DNA of 64,000 nt from Rhizomys pruinosus (GCA_009823505.1 VZQC01005710.1:2416035-2480034); one strand, 5' to 3'. Counted from the first letter of the stretch, positions 10,742 to 22,679 are shown. A program made the numbers and translations. The notes: generated by a model not told the origin, from the letters alone.

Positions 10742-11200
10742 GTGTGATGGTCCATCTCCATTTTTACCTTGACTGGATTTGGAATCAGCAAGGGGACACA
10801 CCTCTGGGCCTGTCTGTGAGGGTGTTTGCAAAAGACTGGGGTTCAATTCCCAGAACCCACATGGCGGCTAACAACTGTCCAGAACTCCACTTCCAGGGAT
10901 CCAACGCCCTCTTCTGACCTCCACAGGCATTGCTCAAGATGGGGGCTCTTACATAATACTCATACACATAAAATAAAAAAATGATAAGTTAATTTAAAGA
11001 AAAGGGAAAAGAAGAAGAGATCTGAGCATCAACATTCTCTCTCTGCTCCCTGACTAGATGCAGGGCGACCAGTGACCTCATGCACTTGCCGCCGTGCCTT
11101 CCGCACCATGATGGCCCAGCTGAGAATGGTCAGCCAAAATAAACCCTTCCTAAGTTGTTTTTTGTCAGCTATTTTCTCACAGCAATGAGAAAATAACACA
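10742..11200 (+). mobile_element. MaLR-type LTR split by a B3 SINE
   Basis: The left part (10742-10828) begins 'ggtgtgatggtccatctcc' and includes 'ccttgactggatttggaatc' and 'ctgtctgtgagggtgtttgc'. The right part (about 10998-11200) contains 'catcaacattctctctctgc', 'gccaaaataaacccttcc' and 'tcacagcaatgagaaaat'. This is the layout of a rodent MaLR LTR, with an AATAAA-type polyadenylation signal close to its 3' end. No internal sequence is attached, so it looks like a solo LTR. Confidence 0.75.
10829..10997 (+). mobile_element. B3-class SINE, 5' truncated, inside the LTR
   Basis: Lacks the usual head and starts at 'aaaagactggggttcaattc', then 'cccagaacccacatggcgg', 'ccagaactccacttccaggg' and an A-rich tail. 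It interrupts the surrounding MaLR LTR at about 10828, so it is the younger of the two. Confidence 0.8.
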
Positions 11201-13356
11201 TATAGCAGGTAAAATAGAATTAAGGCTTTTCTTTTTTAAAACATCATCAATATTCAGCCACAACAACAATAAAAAATTACTGAGCAGAAAGAAGCAGCTC
11301 TGCTCTGTGATAAAGATTAGCCTGACTTTACGAGGAAGGCCATTTTCTGGCCGAGAAAAGTTTAAGGAGATAACCATCTGGTTGTGTTTAACGTTGGGCA
11401 CAGTGTGTATTCGTTGGGACCCGCAGTGGAGAGCAGGCAGGGCTCTGTGGCATTGTACAGCTAGCTTTCCTCTTAACGAGAAAAAAAAAAAGAAAAGAAA
11501 ACTCACATTCACTCAGAACTCGTCTTCCACAGAGCCAGCCTGTCTGGATCTCCTGCCAAAAAATGTTTTTTAACTCTTTGGCATTTATGAACAGGAGTAA
11601 ATAAGGTATGATAGAAACAGGCCGGCCTAAGGTATGATAGAAACAGGCCGGCCTACAGACATGGGCGTGCGCTAGTGGTGGCCTGCTGTGCCCGTGAGCC
11701 CTCAGTCCTTACACCTCCAGGTATGGGCAGCTTATAGGCTTCACTCTTGTAGCCTGACACTGGTCCTGGTAGCAGTTATTTACACCATGGGAATTGGCAG
11801 GTACTCCAAACCAGGTCTCCAAACTCAACCTCCCATGAGGTGGTTTAACAGGAAGCTGGGGTTTAGTGGGTGCAGCTGAAGGTGCTTTGCAGACCCAACA
11901 GGAGGCCTGGGTCGGGGCTGTGGGTGGTGGGTCTGTCTTGTCTTGGCATCTGGGATTCTTCTCTCCCACAAGGCCCTGTCCTGTGAGCTCTGCAGTAAAG
12001 GCTACGTCCTGTGTGTCCTCTTTCTCCAGACACCTGATTTGACAGTTGATATGAGCTGAATTAATCTGTCGTGCTTAACAGGTCAGCTGGCCACATCTCA
12101 TTCGTCGTCAGAACTGACCTCTTTTTTGAGGTCACAGCCACTTTGCTGGACCCTGTGGTTGTATTTCTAGCTGTCTAGGCTGGAAACCCTCACAAGCAGG
12201 ACTTTAATCTCTCCTCACTCACTACAGGGGACAGGCACAGGGTGATGGCTTCCCAAAGATGTCCCCATCCTATTCCCTGGACTGAATATTAGGATACAGA
12301 GCACAGGAGGCTTCAGGCAGAATCAAAGTTGTTAATCTGTGGCCTCTACTGTGAACAGTACACTGGGTACGGGGAGCCCAGTGTGATCACAGGACTCTTG
12401 GAGTGTAGAAGAGGCAAACAGAAGAATCAGTCTGATAAGAAGGTGCAAAGGCAGGAAGCAAAGAACACTGGGAGGCAGCTGCTATCTCTGGTGACAGAAG
12501 GGGGGAGAGTCAAGGAACAGCAGCTGGGCGAGTCCGGAGTGCGAGTCTCTGCAGAGGTTCCAGGAGGGACCTCGGTCATGCGCACAGCTGGACTTTAGCT
12601 CCCAGGATCCGGGCTGGCTTCTGGTGTCCAGAGGGTAAGGTAGCAGCCCTATGCTGTGGTGACTTGTTGCAGCCGCTGACCAGATGCCCAGCACTGCAGA
12701 TGACCAGGCAACCCAGAAGTCTCAGGGTGGTGGAAGGAGCCGACTGTGAGCTCCACTTCTCTGCCATGGGGGGATTCTGCCTTGGTGCTCACCTGCACAC
12801 TGTGCCCTCCTGAGAGAACTCAGCTGTGGAACTAGACCAGGTCCGGCCACTGTAACTGTTGCCTGCCAGGATGGGTAGTGATGTGGGGAGAACCCTGGTG
12901 CTCAAGAGAGTAGTGGCCAGACAGCAGGAAGGACAGCTTTAAGAAGCTGAGCATGGTGACTTCCGAGATTCAGCTCATCTTCCAACACATTCGGGATCAA
13001 CTTTACATGGGAATGACCCAAACTCCAGTGGGTGGCAGAGCCAAGGTGTCTCCATGAGCCAGCCAGGATGTCAGGAGCTGGGGACGGAGATTCCCAAGTG
13101 TAGCCCTTTTCCACTTCCTGTTACACATAGCCTCTTAGCCAGCGGCCACAATCTGGGGTCAGGCAGGCAGGAATGGGCAGTGTAGAAGGAGACTGGGGAA
13201 GAGATTAAGATGACACAGGCACCTGCCTGTCCTGTGGCTTTCTTTGGCTGTTATTACACAAGGGTTGTGCACCCAGGGTTTCTTAATCATTTGGTTTTCC
13301 TGAGAAAATTATAGACACCTAGATTTTTAGTGATCTGAAATACTTCAACAGTGTTT
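11201..13356. other. Unassigned DNA with a 26-bp tandem duplication
   Basis: Mostly anonymous sequence. At 11603-11654 a 26-bp unit is repeated twice without a mismatch and each copy contains the palindrome ggccggcc. The segment around 12950-13020 reads somewhat like degraded coding sequence but I could not identify it. Confidence 0.5.
11603..11654 (+). repeat. Perfect 26-bp tandem duplication
   Basis: Units at 11603-11628 and 11629-11654 are identical, running from 'aaggtatgatag' to 'gccggcct'. Each copy holds the 8-bp palindrome ggccggcc. Confidence 0.97.
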
Positions 13357-13370
13357 AAGAATATTAGATA

Positions 13371-13536
13371 CAGCTGGGTGTGGTGGTGCACACCTTTAAT
13401 CCTAGCCCTCAGGAGGCAGAGGCAGGTGGATCTTTGTGAGTTCAAGGCCAGCCTGGTCTACAGAGTTCTAGGACAGCTGGGGCTACAGGGAAACCCTGTC
13501 TCGAAAATACAAAAAAAAAAAAAAAAAAAAAAAAAA
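13371..13536 (+). mobile_element. B1 SINE with long poly(A)
   Basis: Sense B1: 'gggtgtggtggtgcacacct', 'aggaggcagaggcaggtgg', 'ggccagcctggtctacagag', 'aaaccctgtctcg' and about 27 A. The target-site duplication aagaatattagat is at 13357-13369 and 13537-13549, perfect over 13 bp. The intact poly(A) and perfect duplication indicate a young insertion. Confidence 0.96.
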
Positions 13537-13549
13537 AAGAATATTAGAT

Positions 13550-14499
13550 GCAGACTCATTTTTTTAAACAGCAGTGGAGACAAACAGACCCTTTGGGGGT
13601 TGATCCAACCATAGGCAACTTTTTTGGAGCCTCAGGACTTGGGTTTGAGGAAGACTTCATCACAGGACAGACTTGACCTGGTAAGAGGGAAGTGTCCATT
13701 AGGACAGCTGGTGGCCACTTGCAGCTAGTCCTGGGTGGGTTTGAAGAAGGAGGCTACTCTTGGTAGAAACAGAAAAGCCATTGTTCAAGTTCAAGGTGAA
13801 GGACATGGGTGCTGACTCCCCAACCTTCTTAGGAAACCCAGGATGAAGCCATTCTTGCAGTTGAAGTTGGAGAACTTTTGGGTGGGCTCTGAGTCCTTGT
13901 GGACCTGAAGGTCTGAGAAGCTGGGGGTCTCTGCTCTGGAGTAGCTGGCACTGCAGGCAGCTCAGTGCGGGGGCAATTCACTGTGCCCTTGGCAGAACCC
14001 AGACTGTTCTCCTGGGGACACCACACTGCCATCAGGCATGAGCAGGGGCTGGGGGTGAGGAGGGAGACAGACATCTACTTGATTCCAGCAACCCCAGATG
14101 GCAACTACCCAAGCCAGTAGGAAAATCCTCCCAGGACTACAAGGGTGCTCAGGTCTGCTTGCAAGGTCCCCTGCCCAGAGTCAGTGACAGACACAGAAAG
14201 AAGCGATGGGAGATGCAGGGAGCAGGCCAGCTGAGAGGCCTGGGATGGGACCATCCTCCAGCCTCAGAGGGGATCCTTCCCACCCACACCTTGGTCCTGG
14301 CCTGCTGGCTTCCAGAGGGGAGGGATCAACTTCCGATACTCTGCTGGATGTGGTGGTAGCAGCTCTGGCAAGCTAAATAACGCAGACGTTTTCATCCATT
14401 TTTCCTTTATAAATAGCTCCTTGGGAATGACAGGTAAAAGTATGTGTTTTGCTCCTGTCAGGACTCATGTGACAACATGGCCTCTCTACCCTAAAGACT
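13550..14499. other. Unassigned non-coding DNA
   Basis: GC-moderate sequence with no recognised repeat. Open frames at 13829-14074 (minus) and 14159-14359 (plus) have no recognisable domain. Confidence 0.45.
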
Positions 14500-14799
14500 C
14501 CCTTCTCGGTCTGTTTTCTGTCACTAGGGCTGGGTAATTTAGAAGGAAAGGCTTATCTTGGCCCAGTGCTCTGGAGGCTGGGAAGTCCAACTCAGGGTGC
14601 TCGGCTCTGAGTGAGGGCCTCAGGCTGCATCTCCACACGACAGCAAAGCAGAGCAGTAGCTGGTGCAGAGGCAAAACACACAGCGTTGGGCCCAGTGCCT
14701 AAGAACCAGGTAGTGGGAGCTGACCCAGTGCTGATAGAAAGAATCAATCCCTCTTAATGACCTGCCATTTTTTTTTTTATTAAATAAAAATTTATTTAT

Positions 14800-14955
14800 T
14801 TATTTATTTTGGTCTTTTTGAGACAGAGTCTCCCTGTAGTCCCAGCTGTACTGGAACTCACTATGTAGACCAGGCTGCCTTTGAACTCACAGAGATCTGC
14901 CTGCTTCTGTCTCCCCAGTGCTGGGATTAAAGTTGCGTACCACCATGCCCGGCTT
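14800..14955 (-). mobile_element. B1 SINE, antisense, inside the MST-like LTR
   Basis: 'ggtctttttgagacagagtc', 'gtactggaactcactatg', 'agagatctgcctgcttctg' and 'accaccatgcccggctta'. A T-rich and (ATTT)n stretch at 14769-14810 is its reversed tail. The exact junction with the LTR is uncertain. Confidence 0.93.
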
Positions 14956-15172
14956 AGTATTTATTTTTATTTTATGTGTCTGAATGTTCTGTCTGCAAGC
15001 ATGTAAGGGTCCTGTGTGTGGGCACTGCCTGAAGAGGTCAGAAGAGGGAGTCAGATTCCCTGGAACTGGAGTTATGGGCAGTAGTTAGCTGCCATGTGGG
15101 TGCTGGGAATGGAACCCAGATCCTCTGCAAGAGCAGCCAGTGCTCTTAACTGCTGATCCATCTCTCCAGCCT
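14956..15172 (-). mobile_element. B3-class SINE, antisense, next to the B1
   Basis: Starts 'gtatttatttttattttatg', then 'agaagagggagtcagattcc', 'ctggaactggagttatggg', 'gctgccatgtgggtgctgg' and the head 'ccatctctccagcc'. It abuts the preceding B1 directly. Confidence 0.93.
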
Positions 15173-15279
15173 CCACTTATCACTTCTTGAAGGCTCCACC
15201 CACCTCATAATACTATCAGCCAGCAATCAAATCCAAAGTTGTGTTTCAAATAACAGACTGAATTCAGACCGAAACTCCT

Positions 15280-15496
15280 GGGGCTTGAGAAATGGCTCCG
15301 CAGCTAAGGGCGCAGAGCGCTGTGCAGAGACCTGAGTGCTGTTTCTAGCACGACAGGCAGCTCACAACCACAAGGAACTCCAGCTTCAGGGGATCTGATC
15401 CACGGCCTCCAGGCACCTGCACACACATGCACATAATAATCCCTCCCACCCTCACATGTATACACATAATTGAAAAATGATGAAGATAAATCTTAA
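15280..15496 (+). mobile_element. B2/B3-class SINE, diverged
   Basis: 'ggggcttgagaaatggctcc' head, 'ggaactccagcttcagggg' middle, 'acacacatgcacataata' and an A-rich tail. It directly follows the MST-like LTR. Confidence 0.75.
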
Positions 15497-16563
15497 CAAA
15501 CCAACAAACCTCCCTCAGAAACAACAGCAAATCCCAGCCTCCAGCAGACTTGGGAACCGCTCAGGCCCCATTGTATCTGGACCCGCCCCTGCGGGATTGT
15601 CTCCTGGGTGCCTCCTGCTCTCGTCTGCCTTGCCCAGGGTTAATTCTCTAGAGCAGCTCTTGTGCTGATGGAATGTGCAGAGGCCATGCGGTGGGGGCCT
15701 GGGGAAGCAGCCGCACTCGGGCTTGTTCGTTCTAGTTCATCCTTCCTCTACCATGATAGCTCTTGTGTGTGTGTGTGTGTGGTGGGTAAGAAGGGAGAGG
15801 TGTCTAGAGTCTTCTCTAGCTGGAGCGTGTGAAGGCTACAGAAGAAGACTCAGCCCCAAACACAGAGAAGCACCAGATCTGCCAGGAACATGGTGGCGCC
15901 ATCTTGGGACCAGCTGTGAGCTCTCCTACGGAAGAAGTGAATGGTCTACTGGTGTCAGGGGAGAGGAATTCACGAGCACTGCCGAAGTGTTTGAAATGGA
16001 AATGTTGGAGCTGCACAAATGGTAAAAGGAAAGGATGTTCGAGGTGCTGCCAATTTCATTTCAACCAAATAACTGAGGGTCAGAGAACAGCAGGGAGGGC
16101 TGGCGCTTCCACAAGAGCTGGAGCTCGAAGAGGATCCTGGGGTCTGGCTGGAACTCGGCCTGCTAGTGGGTGGAGTTCGTTTCCGGCAAGCTGTGGTGGG
16201 TGTGGCTGGACTGTGGAAGATTCAGTCTTCTATAAAGACATGTGGCCCATGGCATGAGTTAAGCAAATGTAAGAAGACTCTGGGTGATTTGATTTCTCAT
16301 CCAACAGACTGCAGTGGTGGCCACATGATGGCATCCATTGATCAAGCTCCTCTGCCCCTAGGATAGGGGTGCCCTTACCTGCCAGTGTGCCTTGTTAAAT
16401 ATTACCCATATGTGTGTGTATGAATATATGTGTGTATGAGTGTCTACTCTGTGCAAGTTCATGCAGCTGGGAGTCTACATGTATTTAGAGTGCACACATT
16501 CAAATGTGTGTCTGCTTGTACTGGAGAAAGAGAAAGTGTGTGTGTGTTGTGTTGTGTGGTGTG

Positions 16564-16595
<32 letters not shown>

Positions 16596-18244
16596 ATGCG
16601 TGTGGTGTGTTGTGTGTTTTGCTGGCAGCAATTGCTGCTTCAATTCACCACGTTCTGCACAGAGGAACACACCTCTGATTTTTATTCATACATTGCTCAG
16701 AAGTTAAGCCCAGCTAGAGAAACAGGGCAAGCCAGCAGGAAGTGGATGCGTCATGTACTCTAGGATTACTGTGATGTGGGATGAAGAACAGCCAGGCGGA
16801 TGTAGTTCCTTCAGAGCCCAGGGGAATTCAGAGGGCAGAATTCTCTCAGGAAGGCTCAGCTGGTACAGGGAATAGGGACTCAGCCCTTCTGCTGCTCAGG
16901 AGTTTGTGGCTCCCATGGGCTATGGACTGGTGATGACACCTGACCAGTTTCCATGATTACCCATGATGCATCCTTTCCTGTGCTGAGAGTCCTGGGTGAG
17001 GTCAACACAGGAAGAACTGGAGTGGGAACTCTGCGTCTTTAATATAGTGACAGGAGACACTCACCTGCCGCCTCCAGGGTGGGTGCTGTGGTTGGAGTTG
17101 TTCTGTAGCAGAGGATTCCTGAAGTGACTGTGCTTAAAAGCCCTCCAGATGACACTGCAGATGGACTGGCCTTTGAAAGCATCAGGAGACAAGGATGCTC
17201 CCACAGCGACACAGACCAGCTCCCCCGGGGCAAGTCCTGGGCCTGGCAAGGCCTATCGTCCCTGTTGTACTCTGTGGGGAGGACTTGGCCATCTCCTGCA
17301 TCTCTTTCTGTGGGAGAAAGGACGATGTGTGGCCAGAGCTGGGGTCATCTTCAGATCTTGGAATGTGGTGGCCACCCTTCCCTGGCAGCTGGAAGTACCC
17401 GAAAATTTCCACAGTCTGACACGGCTCTCCCATGAAGGGTGGTACAGGCTGCCCTTCTCCCCAGACTTGGAAGGTGCGCAGTGTGACTCATGCTGGGCCG
17501 GGCCCAGCTCTCGCCTGGAGTTATGGCCCCTGTCCTGAGGTTCAGGCCGCAGCCCAGAGGGCAGCGACTAGGCAGTTGGTCTGACTTCCTTAGAGTCTTC
17601 CCTGCCCATTCATCCTCAGGGCTGGCTGGCATAGATTTTCCATCCTGAGATTAGTGGATCCAGATGGCCTTTTCATTTGTGGAAACCCCCCCCAAGCGTG
17701 CTGCTTGCTTTATTGAATAATCCCCCCCCCCCCCGCATTTATGCCTCTAGAAAACATGAATCTCATTTTGTCTCGAAGGGTCTCTTGGGCAAACACTGTC
17801 CATCACCGGCAGATTTAATTTCATACTAAACATATCTGGAAACACACCCTAAGTACTTATTTGGATGTGAGCATCAGGGAGATCTAAGCGCTGGCAGACA
17901 CAGCTGAGGTTTGCTGCCGAGAACATCCACCGGCCTCTGCCAGCATGTAATCACTTTCATTTTCCTGTAAGAAGGTGATGGGAAAACTCAAATATCAGAC
18001 CGATTAGAAACAAAGTCTTTACAAAACAATTATTCCCGGAGAGGAGTGAGGGATGGAACGTCAGTGTGGGGTTGCTGCCAGGGGTGGTGACTTTGTCTAT
18101 AGTTTTACATGTGAGACTTTTGAGAGAGCCAGCTATGGAAAAAAGAGTGTTCATTGCATCTCTGCTCTGGTTTACTGAGAGAGAAACTGAGGCATGGGAA
18201 GAGAGTGTGACTCTCTCTGGTAGTTATCTAAAAAAAAAGCAAGT
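15497..18244. other. Unassigned DNA with (TG)n and C-run
   Basis: No named transposon. Contains a short (TG)n at 15765-15783, a longer interrupted (TG)n at 16536-16618 and a run of 14 C at 17721-17734. 15970-16260 and 17020-17640 carry overlapping open frames on both strands, typical of GC-rich non-coding DNA. A MIR remnant may lie at about 18165-18225. Confidence 0.45.
16536..16618 (+). repeat. (TG)n microsatellite
   Basis: Interrupted TG dinucleotides with a pure core at about 16559-16587. The Cys/Val-rich open frames here are products of the repeat. Confidence 0.95.
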
Positions 18245-18518
18245 GGCTGGGGAGATGGAAAAATGCTTACCACAGAAGCAGCATGGAGTTCCATCCTTAG
18301 AACCCATGGGAAGAAAGCCAGGCTTGGTGGCACGTGCATGCTGGTAAGCTCAGTGTGGGGAGACAGAGTGGGGCGTGGTTGACATCCAGCCTAGAAGGAC
18401 GGGCTCCAGCTTCAGCGAGAGACGGTGACTCAAAAGATAAGGTGGAGGGCAATTGAGCAATTGAGGACTGACACCAGAAGTTGACCTCTGGCCCATACAC
18501 ACACAGGGACACAACTAC

Positions 18519-18559
<41 letters not shown>

Positions 18560-18580
18560 GCACACACACATGCATGAACC
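18245..18580 (+). mobile_element. B4 SINE with (AC)n tail
   Basis: ID/tRNA-like head 'ggctggggagatgg', B1-like middle ('ccaggcttggtggcacgtgc', 'catccagcctagaaggacgg'), 'gttgacctctggcccata' and (AC)n at 18520-18571. Sense copy of the element seen in antisense at 760-1096. Confidence 0.85.
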
Positions 18581-19339
18581 TCAACTCTAGCTCTTGGGAA
18601 CACCCTGTCTACACCCTGCTCTTCCTTGCTTGACCTCCTGGCATAAGATGAATATCTGCTTTTTTAGGAAGAGAAATGGCCTTACCCTTCCCTGCTGGAG
18701 GCAAAGCAACACTTCTGAATCTGCCTCTCTAAACTTCCACTTAATGCAAGGTATACTATGATTCTGAGGCACAATGTGAGATGTGGGACTTGAAGATGCA
18801 TCTGATTTGCTTGTAGGTATGGCTGTCTCCATCAGCTCTCAGGAAATAGTTCTCAGAGGTGGCATCACACTACGGTAGTTTCACAAGTTAAAAAAGGAGA
18901 ATCTTGGTTTCCACCCATCAGTAGTCAATCAAGGAGGGTTGATTTTGAGATCTTTAAATCAATTTGCCTTCACTCATATTAACGGTAAGAAAATGCACAA
19001 AGGCTTACAGTTCCTTGTTTTGGTTTTGTTTCTTTCCCCTCTCTTACGCATCCATTTAAAAACTAGAACAAATCCTTGGAAGATATGGAAATTCAGCTGA
19101 GCAGTTGGCTGGGAAGAATGAGATCCTTTCATGTTCTCTCCAGAGTCCTCTATTCATGCATCATGATGCCAAGGTTTGGCAAATAAGCCAAGCTGTATTA
19201 AGTTACAGCCAAGTATGTTGACTTTACCCATTCAATTTATTCTTGGCAAACTTTAGAGAGTATTTATAATAAAGTCCCATTTCGAACATTCGAGGGCCCC
19301 AGTGGAGTTCTAATAACACTTGGTATTTATTTAATGTCT

Positions 19340-19470
19340 AACTTTAAGAGTTCAAAGCACTTTATAGGCATTCCTCGACTGATCTTAACATCCCTGCAGG
19401 ATTTTACAGCTTGAACAAGTCAATCGAAGCAGCAAGACCTGCCGAGGATCACCCAGGAAGACGGCGCTAC
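19340..19470 (-). mobile_element. MIR remnant, antisense
   Basis: 'caaagcactttataggcatt', 'gatcttaacatccctgcagg' and 'gaggatcacccaggaag' fit an antisense MIR (compare the 'gcgctttacatgcatt...' and 'aggtcacacagc' motifs). Highly diverged. Confidence 0.55.
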
Positions 19471-20399
19471 ACCCTACACGAATCCCGAGGTCGACAAGCA
19501 CAGGCACCTTAGCTGGCGAGGCATTCCCAGCCCTTATCTCAGCGTCAAGGAGTGGAGAGTATTTGTTTATTTCTCTTCCATGGAGATCCTTAATTAGGGA
19601 AAGCGGGAGCCCCACAGACGCTCTGTCTGTATGTCACCGCATTCCTTGGCCAATGCATCTTTTAAATATTTTGATTCTTTGGTAAGGAAGTTGACATTCT
19701 GGTAAAGAAGGCTTGGGAGGCTGTCCCATTTGGACCAGGCTAGGAGAGGGGTCTTTTCATGGCTTCCAGAGAGGATGTCTGCTAGCTCTGGGGGAGGTAC
19801 TGAGGGGTTGTGGTACCATCATCGGGAGGCATCTGCCTGCTTGCAGCAATCTGATAGAACTGGGACTCACCTGCAGGGCTCTTATTTAGCATTGTGGACA
19901 CTGTTGATGTCTGGCAAGTGACATTTCTGTTATTCTTGATGTGACCTCTGTCTTGGCAAAGGGGCCACATTGGCTTGTAGATACGAACGGCACTTTGCAC
20001 GGTTAGCAGTCCCGGGCTTCCGCCTGCTCAGGAGGAGTCCTGGCCTTTTTCATGGAGGGAACTGGCCCCTGTTTCATTGCCTGTTCTCCAAAGGCCATTA
20101 CGAGTGCTCTTCCTGATATTTACAGAGTCAGTAGTGTGGGCTTCACCCATTCTGGAGGGGTTCTTGGGGAGCCCATAAAAGAAAAGGCACTTGTCTGTAC
20201 AACCTGTTTATTTTACAGCCCACATATGGTCTGAGGGTCCCTCCCAAGATTGTTTGTAGGGGTCAGAGGTTAAGCTGCCCAGCCATTGCCCCTGGGAAGC
20301 AGAGTACTCAGCACAGAGCAGCTGGGCCAGCATAGGGGAGTCTGAGGAGGGCCTGGTAGGTCTGATGAGTGCCTGGCAAAGGCGAGGAGTGCCAGGTCC

Positions 20400-20565
20400 A
20401 TCAGCGGTCCATGTGGCTTATGGGTGCAGTGAGTTCCTCAGCTAGTGTGTTGCAGTCTCCTCATCTGTGAAATAAGATTATATCAGCAGTACCTGATTGA
20501 TGAAGAGAGAACTGATTGATGTATGCTGAGCTCTTAAGAATGGTCTGGCACAGAATTAGTGTTTT
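20400..20565 (+). mobile_element. MIR remnant, sense
   Basis: 'gcagtctcctcatctgtgaa' is the conserved MIR 'cctcatctgtaaaatgg' region, followed by 'atcagcagtacctgattg' and 'tctggcacagaattagtg' at the 3' side. Confidence 0.65.
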
Positions 20566-21294
20566 ATTAGTTTCCTGGTTGCTATTGTTCTTATGAACCT
20601 CAAGATAGGCTTTCCTGGAAACTGAGGAGAAAGATTACCAGTAAGACAATGGTGTGTGGGGGCTGACAGACATCAATGGTACTGGGAAGAGGGAGGAGAG
20701 CTTGGGAGGCTGGAGGCACTGGAAATGCCTTCCAGGAGTCATGCAGGGACAGCCTGGCACCACAGCCTTCTAAGAAAGTGGAGGAGATGTCTCCTGACTG
20801 CCTGTTGCCTGCCGCAGCAGAGTTCTTGGAGAGGTGGCAGAAGACCAGACAGAGGCCAGCCAGAGCCCTGATAGGTGTTAGAGTGATGGCCTGGATGGAC
20901 ATCCAGCCTCATGTACATAAACAGGGACTGGTGAGAAGGTTCTACCCATCCAAGGATAAGACAGCAGGAGGCAAGAGGCAGACAGAGGCCCCAAGCACTG
21001 CAAGCAAGCTAGGACGCAGAGTAGATCTATATCTCCACTCTACCTGGAAGACCCAGTGTCCATGCAGAGCGGTCCTGTGGCCACCATTCAGCTCGCATCC
21101 TGTACCTGGCTCAACGGCCCTATACTTCCCCATGACAGAGCCTCAGCATGAGAGGATGAACTTGTGGACACCCAACAGAAGACATAGTAACACCAGAACC
21201 TACTGGGAACAGCAGGGATGCAGGGACACCTTGAACTACAGAGTGAACTCTGAGAGGAAAGGAAGATGAGAAAGAAAATGACTACCTTGTGACA

Positions 21295-21341
21295 GTCTCA
21301 GTTGAGAAAGACACAGTGTTAACAGAGTTTGACATATATTT
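21295..21341 (+). repeat. 47-bp direct repeat, copy 1
   Basis: Identical over 47 bp to 22824-22870. The last part also forms one arm of a 12-bp perfect inverted repeat (21328-21339 with 21349-21360, nine-base loop) that copy 2 lacks. Confidence 0.97.
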
Positions 21342-21360
21342 AGGAGGAATATATGTCAAA
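21328..21360. repeat. Perfect 12-bp stem-loop
   Basis: tttgacatatat at 21328-21339 is the reverse complement of atatatgtcaaa at 21349-21360, with a nine-base loop. It sits exactly at the end of the 47-bp direct repeat. AT-rich, without the T-run expected of a terminator. Confidence 0.9.
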
Positions 21361-21368
21361 AGGCTAAG

Positions 21369-21506
21369 GGATTAGAACACACATTGCTCTCCCAGGGAAC
21401 CGAGTTTGGTTCCTAGAACTTACAATCCCCTATAACTATGACTCCAGAAACTCTTATGCCATCTTTTGGTCTCCAAGGGTGCCTGCACTCATGTGTGCAT
21501 ATTCCT

Positions 21507-21547
<41 letters not shown>

Positions 21548-21626
21548 CACACGCGCACACGCACATGAACACACGCATGCACACACGCACGCACTTAGAA
21601 AATAATAAATCTTTTGAAAAAAAAGA
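21369..21626 (+). mobile_element. B3-class SINE with long (AC)n
   Basis: 'attgctctcccagggaacc', 'gagtttggttcctagaac', 'tatgactccagaaactc', then (AC)n at about 21511-21600 and an A-rich tail. An 11-bp duplication aaaaggctaag at 21358-21368 and 21627-21637 marks the insertion. Confidence 0.8.
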
Positions 21627-21959
21627 AAAAGGCTAAGTCATACATGTTCAGGAACCTGAATCAGGCAAACTTGTAGTCATTTTCCCCTCTCAGATGAGAG
21701 GCTGTGATGTCTTTACCTGGGGCAATCCTGGATTCTACAGAAGACCGTCTCACATTGGCAAGAGAGAGCTGTGGTCCTCCCTGGACTTTAAAGTCCAAAC
21801 ACAATAGCAGCCAAACCTTCTGAGCTAACATTAATGGAAAGAGACGTGCCAGAAATAAATAGTAGCAGGGGCTGATTCCTCGGCTTTTAAGAGCTAACAA
21901 AGAATAAGCAAGGAGAATTCTGAGTAATATTCACATTACAGCAGGGTCCACTGACAGCC

Positions 21960-22240
21960 TGCAAAGGAAGAAGCCAGCATCTTCAGACTTTCCCCGAGAC
22001 AGTTAAAAAGACTGACTGTACATTCAATAACCACTTAAAAAAAACACAATAAATTTCTAAGAGCAGAATGTGCCATTGGAATTCTTTCACCACAATGCAA
22101 TAAAAACAGAGCTAAATAATGGAGATATAAACAGGAAACTGTGGCCTCTGGAAAGTTAAAACAAACCAACACAAAACAAAACATCCCTGAATAACCACAG
22201 GGTCAGGGATGACATCAAAACTACAGCGGGGAACAATATT
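21960..22240 (+). mobile_element. Old L1 fragment
   Basis: 'tgactgtacattcaataacc', 'caccacaatgcaataaaaac', 'ggaaagttaaaacaaacc' and 'aataaccacagggtcaggga' follow the order of an old L1 ORF2 segment ('...cacaatggaatgaaa...', '...aataacccatgggtcaaag...'). It is short and diverged. Confidence 0.55.
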
Positions 22241-22679
22241 CATGGATTCAGGCAAACACTTAGACCCAGCGAATGACAGGCACCCGTCACAGTAGGAGCC
22301 AGAGCAGGAAGCAGGGATGGTCCAAAGCATCTGAAGACCAGCGCAGCAGGCCCCTGAGGTGGAGCAGACATGACACTAAAACATCTTTATGGATGGGAGG
22401 GTACACAGAGTGCTCTCAGTAAAAAGGCCAGCTACGTGATTTCACCTACTTTTAAACCATGACCACAGTTCATTGGTAGAGAAACATTCAAACACATGTA
22501 TGTATGTATGTGTGTGGATATGTGGATTTCTCTTTGCTCACAGCTGTTTTCTACTTGATCTTGACAAAGATCACACCCCCAAATAAACAAGCCTACATGG
22601 GAAAGGGGGGCAGTGGGGATCTGACATACAGCAGCTGACCTCTCATGGGGTCCTAAGAGTACACATGTCACTGTGTAAG

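Larger units (their letters stand above)
14500..15275 (-). mobile_element. MST-like MaLR LTR, antisense, split by B1 and B3
   Basis: The left part (14500-14768) has 'ggtctgttttctgtcact', 'gggctgggtaatttagaagg' and 'ctctggaggctgggaagtcc'. The right part (15173-15275) has 'gaaggctccacccacctcat'. These are the two ends of an antisense MST-type LTR. Two antisense SINEs fill the middle. This is an ancient copy. Confidence 0.7.
18581..21294. other. Mostly unassigned DNA with two MIR remnants
   Basis: Apart from the MIR remnants at about 19340-19470 and 20400-20565, I see no named element. The 197-codon frame at 20676-21269 and its overlapping neighbours have no recognisable domains. Confidence 0.45.

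Noticed and set aside
12950..13020. Exon-like reading 'EIQLIFQHIRDQLYMGM' on the plus strand
   Set aside because: Very short, flanked by stops, no clear splice sites and no family recognised; kept only as a remark.
20676..21269. 197-codon plus frame
   Set aside because: No recognisable domain, overlapped by other frames; no splice or promoter context, and sequence resembles anonymous intergenic DNA.
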